Assembly: GCA_001593925.1 (NCBI GenBank)
Contig: LUCD01000108.1
Coordinates: forward strand, 1 to 8,031
Direction of reading: 5' to 3'
Length of the DNA stretch: 8,031 nt
Source of the DNA: Candidatus Bathyarchaeota archaeon B26-1
Lineage (GTDB): Archaea; Thermoproteota; Bathyarchaeia; Bathyarchaeales; B26-1
This document shows, in pieces, positions 1-4,399 of this stretch. Numbering within the stretch: the first letter of the stretch is position 1; every line of letters starts with the position of its first letter. The notes below the pieces were generated by a model. That model made no database searches, was not told the origin of the DNA, and saw nothing but the letters and a program-made list of their open reading frames with translations. The translations under genes and the position numbers were made by a program.

Positions 1-18
1 GGATTTAAACTGTTAGTT

Positions 19-96
19 TGGCGCCCTGGCCGGGATTTGAACCCGGGTCAGGCGGGTGACAGCCGCCTATACTAGGCCGGACTATACTACCAGGGC
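19..96 (-). tRNA. tRNA-Asp, anticodon GTC, CCA encoded
   Basis: Read on the minus strand, the gene folds into a full cloverleaf. The 7-bp acceptor stem is GCCCTGG/CCAGGGC, and a short D stem has two wobble pairs. The anticodon stem is GGCGG/CCGCC around the loop CTGTCAC, and the T arm is CCGGG-TTCAAAT-CCCGG. Anticodon GTC lies at 58-60, which decodes aspartate codons GAC and GAT. The variable loop is 4 nt (TGAC). The mature body is 22-96 (75 nt) with a G discriminator at 22, and the CCA end is encoded at 19-21. I see no intron in the anticodon loop. The nearest TATA-like element on this strand is at about 136-142, which would leave a 5' leader of roughly 18 nt for RNase P to remove. Confidence 0.97.
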
Positions 97-296
97 TTTC
101 TGGAACACCCGGTTATCCCTTAATGTCTGGGAAAGATTTAAACTTTTTTTATTTAACCCTTCTCCCTTCGGGCTGGTCTAGACGCGGCTTACAGCCGAGA
201 AAACCGTAAAGCCTGAGAATCTTAAATGACTTAAGAGGGGTCGACGAAATATTAGGGAGGCATCTTTGGGTCACAGGGTCGTGGTGGGCTTAAGGC
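97..296. other. Intergenic region between tRNA-Asp and nucS
   Basis: This 200-base stretch separates the divergent tRNA-Asp and nucS. It holds an AT-rich core at 135-157 and two possible TATA elements for nucS, TTAAAT near 222-227 and AAATATTA near 247-254. A perfect inverted repeat TCTTAA-N5-TTAAGA lies at 220-236. The part at 165-215 can form short imperfect stems (GGCTG/CAGCC), but I find no convincing box C/D or H/ACA signature and no coding frame. Confidence 0.4.
135..143 (-). promoter_or_regulatory. Possible TATA element of tRNA-Asp
   Basis: The minus strand reads GTTTAAATC here, centred about 43 bases before the mature 5' end of the tRNA. With an archaeal TATA-to-start distance of about 25 bases, transcription would begin near 114. 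The assignment rests on spacing and AT-richness alone, and the adjacent T-rich stretch at 143-157 could act instead. Confidence 0.3.
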
Positions 297-1076
297 TTGA
301 ACTCTTCGGAGAGCTCGGTTAAGGTTTTCTCTGAGCCTCCCCTCGATCTGGCGGCCGAGATCGTCAGGGAGGGCATAGCGAACCGTAAAGTCGTCTTAAT
401 AGTCGGTAATTGCAGCGTAGATTACAGTGGAAGGGCGAGCTCTAGACTGGAGCCGGGAGACCGCCTAATCATAATCAAGGAGGACGGCTCCGTCCTAGTT
501 CATAGACCCAAAGGTTACGAGCCTGTCAACTGGCAGCCTCCACCCTGCCTCTTCGAGACCCATCTGGAGGGCGGTTTCCTCGTTGTTAGGGCTATTAGGA
601 GGAGGCCCCGCGAGTCTTTGAGGATAGAGTTCAGCAGGCTCTACATGCTCTCCGTCATGGGCCTAACCGACTCCGGAGAGTTCAGCCTCTATGCTAGTGA
701 GGAGGACATGCGGAGAGCCATACTCATCCAGCCGTCCATAGTTGAGGAGGGCCTCAAACTCATAACTTACGAGAAGAAGGTTGAGCCTGGCTTCATAGAC
801 CTCTACGGGGTCGACAAGGACGGGAGGATGGTTGTGATCGAGATAAAGCGGAAGACGGCTGGTAAGGATGCGGCCCTGCAGCTCGCTAGGTACGTTGAGT
901 CCGTTAAGAAGACCGTGAACAGGCGTGTCAGGGGCATACTCGTCGCTCCGAGACTCGCCAAGGGCGTGCAGAGAACCCTAATCTCCCTCGGCCTCGACTT
1001 CAAGCCGCTAGACCCAAAGAGGTGCGCAGAGATACTGAAGAAGGTCGAGACGAAGAGGCTCATCGAGTTCCTTTAG
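297..1076 (+). CDS. nucS: NucS (EndoMS) mismatch-specific endonuclease
   Basis: NucS/EndoMS cuts both strands at mismatched bases, or branched DNA, and works with the sliding clamp PCNA in archaeal repair. The 259-residue protein has the family's normal length and two-domain plan. An N-terminal beta-sandwich DNA-binding and dimerisation domain (about 1-115) carries the typical stretch 'DRLIIIKEDGSVLVHRPKG' followed by VNWQPP near 77-82. A C-terminal RecB-like nuclease domain (about 125-245) follows. Its catalytic set is visible: D168 in GFIDLYG, E182 and K184 in VVIEIKR, then Q195 and Y199 in QLARYVE. The protein ends T-K-R-L-I-E-F-L, which resembles a PCNA-interacting (PIP) box with Thr in the Gln position. 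The TTG start is forced: an in-frame TAA lies at 291-293, and no other start precedes the conserved region. No strong ribosome site is seen, so translation from a short leader is likely. The gene is probably transcribed alone. Confidence 0.93.
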   Translation: MNSSESSVKVFSEPPLDLAAEIVREGIANRKVVLIVGNCSVDYSGRASSRLEPGDRLIIIKEDGSVLVHRPKGYEPVNWQPPPCLFETHLEGGFLVVRAIRRRPRESLRIEFSRLYMLSVMGLTDSGEFSLYASEEDMRRAILIQPSIVEEGLKLITYEKKVEPGFIDLYGVDKDGRMVVIEIKRKTAGKDAALQLARYVESVKKTVNRRVRGILVAPRLAKGVQRTLISLGLDFKPLDPKRCAEILKKVETKRLIEFL

Positions 1077-1109
1077 CCCATAAATACATGTAAATATAGG
1101 CCCAGAAAA

Positions 1110-1152
1110 CACGTAACAATACACATTTACGTGATCTAAATATTAATAAAAG
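1110..1152 (+). promoter_or_regulatory. Promoter region of the CdvA-like gene with inverted repeat
   Basis: A perfect inverted repeat CACGTAA-N10-TTACGTG spans 1110-1133. It is followed at once by the AT-rich stretch TAAATATTAATAAAAG (about 1137-1152), which is the best TATA candidate for the gene starting at 1188. A repressor or activator dimer bound to the repeat would sit just upstream of the TATA/BRE position. A partial copy (TAAACGTG) occurs at about 1167-1174. The repeat is directly visible; its role is inferred. Confidence 0.4.
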
Positions 1153-1187
1153 TTCTCTTCGTTATGTAAACGTGTGGTGGTGTCCGG

Positions 1188-1838
1188 TTGAGTTCATGGA
1201 AGTATCCTTTTGAGCTAGTCCTGAGGGAACTTGACCTCGCGAAGAAGAGGAAGAAGGCGCTGGACGACCTCTACAATACTGGAAGAATCTCCCAGTCAAC
1301 CTACGAGCACATAGAACGAGAGCTTACTGAGGTTATGATCGACCTTGAGGCCCACCTGAAGTCCCTAGCCGAGAAGATGAAGGCCAGAGTAAAGGACCTT
1401 GAGGACCAGATGAGGATTCTCGAAGTCTTCTTGGCGAACCTAGAGCTACACTACGCCGCGGGAGAGGTCGACGAAGAGACCTACAGCAGGCAGAGCAGGG
1501 CGATCACTCTAGGGCTCGAAGCTACAAAACAGGAGATGGAGAACATAAAGGCCTCGTTGAACAAGATATTTCCGGAAGCGAAGGCTGAAGAGAAACCAGC
1601 AGAGGCTCCGGTAGAGACGCCGGCTGAGAAGCCAGCCGAAACGCCGGCCGAAGCGCCCGTGGAGGCTTCGGCTGAGGCTCCCTCTGAAGCTCCAAGTGAA
1701 GCTCCAGCAGAGGAACCCGCCGAGGCTCCCTCCGTGGCTCCCACAGAGGAGAAGCCCGCCGAGGAGGAGAGGACGGAGCAACCGCCCCCTACAACACCGT
1801 CAACTTTCCCTTCAGGGACGACGTGGGGTACCCTATGA
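1188..1838 (+). CDS. CdvA-like coiled-coil protein with Pro/Ala/Glu-rich tail
   Basis: This 216-residue cytosolic protein has no signal peptide or membrane segment. Residues 1-127 are almost wholly helical, charged and heptad-like. They resemble the coiled-coil part of proteins called CdvA-like in TACK archaea, where CdvA recruits ESCRT-III (CdvB) to the membrane in cell division. The N-terminal PRC-barrel of true CdvA is absent, so 'CdvA-like' is tentative. The motif G-x-[IV]-x4-Y followed by a helix occurs twice, at about 28-55 (LYNTGRISQSTY) and 88-112 (HYAAGEVDEETY), suggesting a duplicated SHOCT-like helical hairpin. Residues 130-200 are low-complexity A-P-x-E repeats, and the chain ends in a hydrophobic peptide, TFPSGTTWGTL. 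The TTG start is supported by the purine-rich GGTGGTG at 1176-1182 and by loss of homology upstream. The neighbour nucS has the same orientation, but a promoter lies between them. A T-rich stretch follows the stop. Confidence 0.72.
   Translation: MSSWKYPFELVLRELDLAKKRKKALDDLYNTGRISQSTYEHIERELTEVMIDLEAHLKSLAEKMKARVKDLEDQMRILEVFLANLELHYAAGEVDEETYSRQSRAITLGLEATKQEMENIKASLNKIFPEAKAEEKPAEAPVETPAEKPAETPAEAPVEASAEAPSEAPSEAPAEEPAEAPSVAPTEEKPAEEERTEQPPPTTPSTFPSGTTWGTL
1575..1766 (+). repeat. Degenerate 12-bp coding repeat (A-P-x-E tetrapeptides)
   Basis: Within the CdvA-like gene, codons for residues 130-193 form a degenerate tandem array built on GAx-GCx-CCx-xxx units, encoding variants of E-A-P-[ASVT]. 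Copies differ mostly at third positions, so selection has probably kept the amino-acid pattern rather than the DNA. Such arrays change length by slippage, and length variation between strains is expected. The GC- and purine-rich array also opens long spurious frames on the minus strand, which are not genes. Confidence 0.8.
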
Positions 1839-1848
1839 GGGACTAAAT

Positions 1849-1870
1849 GTTTCTCCCTCTTTTTTGTCTT
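1849..1870 (+). terminator. T-rich terminator after the CdvA-like gene
   Basis: Ten bases after the stop codon the plus strand has a pyrimidine run ending in six T residues (TCCCTCTTTTTTG), and a second run CCTTTTTAG follows near 1878-1888. Archaeal RNA polymerase ends transcription at such T-rich stretches without needing a hairpin. The convergent nadX gene ends about 110 bases further on. Confidence 0.55.
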
Positions 1871-1975
1871 GAAATTAGAGAGACACCTTTTTAGCCTCAA
1901 CCGGGAAAGCATCTATGGGCAGAACTTAAACCTCCTCCTTGAAAGCAAGATACTTTTTAAGGAGAATAGTCGGCT

Positions 1976-2815
1976 CTAAGTTCCGATGTCTATGTTTTCG
2001 CTCACCTTCTTGAGCGTAGCTATCGCCGAGAGGGCCGCTATGTAGCTCGTTTTGGGGTTGTCCGGGAAAGGCCTATTCACAGTCTTAGTCATCAGTTCGC
2101 CGAAGGCTCCCTTAACTCTCACCTCATGAGTTATCCCCTTAACGTTTGGGTCGACTATTATCTTCACCCATGTCCTGTCGGCTCCGACACCCGCCAAGCT
2201 CAGGGAGGCGGCGACGTTCACGTTACGCGGAAAGAGCTTAACAGCCTCTCTGGCAGGCCCTTCGTAGAGGACTTTAGGCTCCCTTATCGATGTTAAGTCG
2301 ACCCCTCTCTCCTTGATGAAGGGGGCTCCTTCAAAACTTACCGGAGGCTTCCTCGTTGTGAGGGTCACGGACTCTATCTCCTCGAGGGCCGCCGACTTTA
2401 CGTTGTCTAAGCCTACGACGGCTCCTGAAGGTACGTAGACCTTCCTTCCCATCCTCCTAGCCATGTTAAGAACCTCTTGGTAGAGGTTCTCGTCTAAGAG
2501 TGCGCCTGTACTCATCACCATGAGGTCTTTTCCTTCCCGGAGAACCTTGACGGCGTACTCTCTTACAGCGTCTTGGGAGGCGGCCTCAACTATGAGGTCG
2601 ATGTCCCTCCGTCTTATGAGGTCGCCAGAGGTCTCAGCTATCATCGGCTTCTTAGAGAGCGACTTAACGAGTCTTTCAGCATGCTCCCTCACGATGTCGT
2701 AGACCGCGACAAGTTCTAGTTCCCCAGCTTTCCCTCCGTCGATCGCCTTAGCTATCACTGTTCCGATGGAACCGCATCCGATTAACCCTACGCCGATCTT
2801 CCTCCGTCGACCCAA
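1976..2815 (-). CDS. nadX: L-aspartate dehydrogenase
   Basis: NadX (EC 1.4.1.21) oxidises L-aspartate to iminoaspartate with NAD(P)+. NadA then condenses that product to quinolinate in de novo NAD synthesis; in many archaea NadX replaces the flavoprotein NadB. The 279 residues open with a Rossmann fold carrying G13-C-G15-S-I-G18. The middle contains VMSTGAL (100-106) and VPSGAVVGLD (128-137), typical of the family. The catalytic part has NVNVAASLSLAG (198-209), IIVDPNVKGITHEV with H230 as the likely catalytic histidine, and the C-terminal signature NPKTSYIAALSAIATLK (253-269). Length matches characterised archaeal enzymes. The start is TTG, with a possible TATA element (TTTAAG) about 40 bases upstream at 2853-2860. 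The ferredoxin gene diverges from it. No nadA or nadC is visible here. Confidence 0.93.
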   Translation of the reverse strand: MGRRRKIGVGLIGCGSIGTVIAKAIDGGKAGELELVAVYDIVREHAERLVKSLSKKPMIAETSGDLIRRRDIDLIVEAASQDAVREYAVKVLREGKDLMVMSTGALLDENLYQEVLNMARRMGRKVYVPSGAVVGLDNVKSAALEEIESVTLTTRKPPVSFEGAPFIKERGVDLTSIREPKVLYEGPAREAVKLFPRNVNVAASLSLAGVGADRTWVKIIVDPNVKGITHEVRVKGAFGELMTKTVNRPFPDNPKTSYIAALSAIATLKKVSENIDIGT

Positions 2816-2850
2816 GATTAATCCCGTTAGGAGACTTGAGACCGAGGGGA

Positions 2851-2880
2851 TGCTTAAATACTTTATGCGTCACGCATTTC
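2851..2880. promoter_or_regulatory. Divergent nadX/ferredoxin promoter with a short palindrome
   Basis: The AT-rich stretch TGCTTAAATACTTTATG (2851-2867) can be read as a TATA element in both directions. Leftward it would start transcription near 2831, just before the nadX TTG at 2815. Rightward it would start near 2885, giving ferredoxin a leader of about 95 bases. Abutting it at 2865-2877 is a perfect inverted repeat, ATGCGT-C-ACGCAT. A protein bound there would lie upstream of the nadX TATA but between TATA and start for ferredoxin, so it could affect the two oppositely. Confidence 0.4.
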
Positions 2881-2910
2881 CTCATCCTCCAAGATGGTAC
2901 GTCTGCAACT

Positions 2911-2940
2911 CCGCCAAGGGCGGGTGTTCACCTAAACCCT
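2911..2940 (+). promoter_or_regulatory. Possible alternative hairpins in the ferredoxin 5' leader
   Basis: Hairpin A is CCGCC (2911-2915) with GGCGG (2919-2923). Hairpin B has an outer stem AGGG (2917-2920) with CCCT (2937-2940) and an inner stem GGTG (2923-2926) with CACC (2929-2932). The two share bases 2919-2923, so they cannot both form fully. This layout would suit a leader switch, but the stems are short and no known riboswitch core is recognised. Confidence 0.2.
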
Positions 2941-2979
2941 TATCTGCGAGGCCGCGCTAGGAAAGTAGGAAGATGCTCC

Positions 2980-3198
2980 ATGAAGGTTCTGATCGACCGG
3001 GAGAACTGCATAGGATGCGGGGTCTGTGAGGCCCTCTGCCCCGAAGTCTTCGAGATCGACGAAGAGGGGCTCTCCAGAATCAAGGAGCCCTACCGTGCGG
3101 AGAATCTTGGGAAGGGTGAGGTTGGAGAACGCCTGAAGAGCTGCGTCGAGGAAGCGTCCAATTCATGTCCCGTCTCGGCTATAAGGGTTAAAGATTAA
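2980..3198 (+). CDS. Single-cluster ferredoxin, Pyrococcus/Desulfovibrio type
   Basis: This 72-residue acidic iron-sulfur protein is a soluble low-potential electron carrier. The motif C10-x2-C13-x2-C16-x3-C20-P gives three cluster ligands, and C63 in CPVSAI gives the fourth, binding one [4Fe-4S] cluster. C20 and C55 sit where the P. furiosus-type ferredoxin has its disulfide pair. The second CxxCxxC motif of two-cluster ferredoxins has been lost. Position 13 is Cys rather than the Asp seen in P. furiosus, so a stable [4Fe-4S] cluster is expected. The start is ATG 2980 with AGGA upstream (2967-2970). A longer in-frame extension upstream is open but looks non-coding and lacks ferredoxin features. 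The redox partner cannot be told from the neighbours: nadX diverges, and pdaD follows 95 bases later with its own promoter. Confidence 0.92.
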   Translation: MKVLIDRENCIGCGVCEALCPEVFEIDEEGLSRIKEPYRAENLGKGEVGERLKSCVEEASNSCPVSAIRVKD

Positions 3199-3258
3199 GG
3201 GCGCTCTTAGCTCTCAGCTGGATGAGCATCAAAAACAGAAGATTAATATTCCATTTTG

Positions 3259-3265
3259 TTTAAAT
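3259..3265 (+). promoter_or_regulatory. TATA element of pdaD
   Basis: TTTAAAT in the AT-rich stretch 3241-3268 lies about 26 bases before 3288. Transcription would therefore begin only a few bases ahead of the ATG at 3294, giving a very short leader or a nearly leaderless message. Confidence 0.5.
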
Positions 3266-3293
3266 CCTTATCACCTTACTTGGGGTGGTTCCT

Positions 3294-3755
3294 ATGCTGA
3301 TCCCGGAGGAGTTCTTCGTCACGGGCGGTAAAGCCGTAAGTTCGGTTTCGAAGCTCAACGCTTTCGACCTCGCCTTGAAAGACGCCGGGATAGAGCACTG
3401 CAACATCGTTAAGGTTAGCTCTATTCTTCCCCCCAACTGTAGAGAAGTAGACCGGAAGCCTCTGCCGATAGGAGCCATAACGTACGCGGTCTTGGCTAGG
3501 ATGGACGGCTCCTCCGGATCAACGATCTCAGCCGGCATAGCCTGGGCCCACGAGGAGAACAACAGCTACGGAATCGTGGCTGAAGCCAAAGGATACATGG
3601 ACGAGAAGACGATGAGGGGAGTTCTAAAATCCAGGATTGAGGAGATGGCTAGGGCTAGGGGAATCAAGATTGGGAAGATAAAGTATAGAATTGAGACGAT
3701 GAAGGTTCCCCCAGAAAAGTATGGATGCGCAGTCGTGGCTTTGGTGTACCTTTAG
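3294..3755 (+). CDS. pdaD: Pyruvoyl-dependent arginine decarboxylase proenzyme
   Basis: PdaD (EC 4.1.1.19) converts arginine to agmatine, the first step of archaeal polyamine synthesis; agmatine also modifies tRNA-Ile2. The proenzyme cleaves itself between two serines, leaving a pyruvoyl group on the new alpha chain. From ATG 3294 the protein has 153 residues, close to the family norm. It shows LNAFDLALKDAGI near 21-33, the cleavage site V-S42-S43-ILPP, and E97 in GIVAEAKG at the position of the catalytic glutamate. The predicted beta chain is 1-42 and the alpha chain 43-153. A GTG at 3285 is in frame, but ATG 3294 is preferred: GGGGTGG at 3282-3288 ends 5 bases before it, and family members start close to IPEEFF. 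The gene is convergent with L15e, with only 15 bases between stops. Many Crenarchaeota use an unrelated SAM-decarboxylase-derived enzyme instead. Confidence 0.94.
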   Translation: MLIPEEFFVTGGKAVSSVSKLNAFDLALKDAGIEHCNIVKVSSILPPNCREVDRKPLPIGAITYAVLARMDGSSGSTISAGIAWAHEENNSYGIVAEAKGYMDEKTMRGVLKSRIEEMARARGIKIGKIKYRIETMKVPPEKYGCAVVALVYL

Positions 3756-3763
3756 CACGTGCC

Positions 3764-3780
3764 AACCTTTTTACGCTCTT
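3764..3780 (+). terminator. T-rich terminator after pdaD, overlapping the L15e 3' end
   Basis: AACCTTTTTACGCTCTT follows the pdaD stop by about 9 bases, and its T-run overlaps the stop codon of the convergent L15e gene at 3771-3773. An 8-bp palindrome GCACGTGC lies at 3755-3762. In this tight convergent arrangement the two transcripts probably overlap at their 3' ends. Confidence 0.4.
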
Positions 3781-4268
3781 AATCCTCTAACCTTTTTCCC
3801 TGCGCTCGTTAACCCTCGGAAAACTCTGCCCCTACCCTTACCGAGCTTGAGTTCTGGTAGGAGGGTTCTATCGACAAGTATGACCTCATACCACTTGTAG
3901 CGGCCGTCCTCCCCAACCCAATAGGAGTTCAGAACCTCGAGGTTGGGGAATTTCCTAGCGGCCTTCTCCTCCGCGATCAACCTGAGGCTCTTGCTGACCT
4001 TATGCTTCTTGACGCCCATCCTCTTCGGCCGGCGGCCCGACCTAGGCCTAGGCTTACTCATGCTTCCCCGCCTAACCCTCGTTAAGACGACCACGTAGCC
4101 TCTCTTAGCCTTGTACCCTAGACGCCTAGCCCTGTCTATCCGAGTAGGCTTCTCGATCCTAAAGACGCTGGGTAGCTTACGCCACTTTATGAGGCGTTGC
4201 TTCATCAACTCCTTGACGTAGGACTCCTCCGGCTTTCTCCAGGCTTCAGCCATATACTTGTATGCCAC
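3771..4268 (-). CDS. rpl15e: Large-subunit ribosomal protein L15e
   Basis: L15e is a basic 23S rRNA-binding protein of the archaeal and eukaryotic large ribosomal subunit. With the start chosen here the protein has 165 residues and begins MAYKYMAEAWRKPEESYVKE, matching the usual 'YKYI.EAW..P' N-terminus. Further landmarks are RIEKPTRIDRARRLGYKAK (37-55), GRRPKRMGV (79-87), NLEVLNSYWVGEDGRYKWYE (109-128) and GLTSAGKKVRGL near the end. The frame stays open to a GTG at 4292, but that extension is unlike the family. A strong ribosome site GGAGGAG (4276-4282 on the minus strand) lies 7 bases before the GTG at 4268 and 4 bases before a second GTG at 4271, so the start is at one of these two adjacent codons. 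A TATA box at 4326-4334 would give a leader of about 36 bases. It is usually a single-gene unit in archaea, as here. Confidence 0.96.
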   Translation of the reverse strand: MAYKYMAEAWRKPEESYVKELMKQRLIKWRKLPSVFRIEKPTRIDRARRLGYKAKRGYVVVLTRVRRGSMSKPRPRSGRRPKRMGVKKHKVSKSLRLIAEEKAARKFPNLEVLNSYWVGEDGRYKWYEVILVDRTLLPELKLGKGRGRVFRGLTSAGKKVRGLRA

Positions 4269-4325
4269 CACTGTTCTCCTCCACGCTCTCACGCGTTGCT
4301 GAGTAATGCCCTAATCGTAGAGGTG

Positions 4326-4334
4326 AAATTTATA
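4326..4334. promoter_or_regulatory. Shared bidirectional TATA element, L15e / DUF3604 gene
   Basis: AAATTTATA on the plus strand reads TATAAATTT on the minus strand. Leftward it would start L15e transcription near 4304. Rightward it would start the DUF3604 message near 4357, 35 bases before its ATG. No other AT-rich element lies between the two genes, so one near-symmetric TATA box may serve both. Confidence 0.5.
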
Positions 4335-4366
4335 CGTTTAGGCTTCATAAACGGAGGGGTGCACGG

Positions 4367-4399
4367 ATGCACATCGCTGAGGAGATCGGCTATGGATAG
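4367..4399 (+). other. Possible 10-codon leader ORF overlapping the DUF3604 start
   Basis: ATG at 4367 opens a frame reading M-H-I-A-E-E-I-G-Y-G and ending at TAG 4397-4399, which overlaps the main ATG at 4392 in a different frame. It would lie about 10 bases from the predicted transcript start. Translation of it would run across the ribosome site of the main gene and could couple or dampen its translation. It may equally be chance. Confidence 0.2.

Noticed and set aside
2..143. Direct repeat GATTTAAAC at 2-10 and 135-143 flanking tRNA-Asp, as possible integration-site repeats
   Set aside because: Both copies look like TATA-type promoter elements, the repeat does not overlap the tRNA 3' end, and no integrase or mobile gene is present.
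165..215. Possible small RNA (H/ACA or box C/D) between tRNA-Asp and nucS
   Set aside because: Stems are short and imperfect, and box C, box D and a properly placed ACA are not all present.
1481..1912. Long minus-strand frames across the CdvA-like tail, rich in Ser/Gly/Ala
   Set aside because: They are the complement of the A-P-x-E codon repeat and have no recognisable domain; the plus-strand protein explains the composition.
2836..2979. In-frame N-terminal extension of the ferredoxin
   Set aside because: It would double the size of a protein that normally begins just before the first cysteine motif, and its sequence looks like translated promoter and leader DNA.
4269..4292. N-terminal extension of L15e to the GTG at 4292
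   Set aside because: The GGAGGAG ribosome site lies inside this stretch, and L15e proteins begin close to the YKY..EAW motif.
4197..4391. Upstream extension of the DUF3604 reading frame (65 residues)
   Set aside because: It overlaps the L15e gene and lies ahead of the promoter; ATG 4392 has a well-placed ribosome site and fits the family start.
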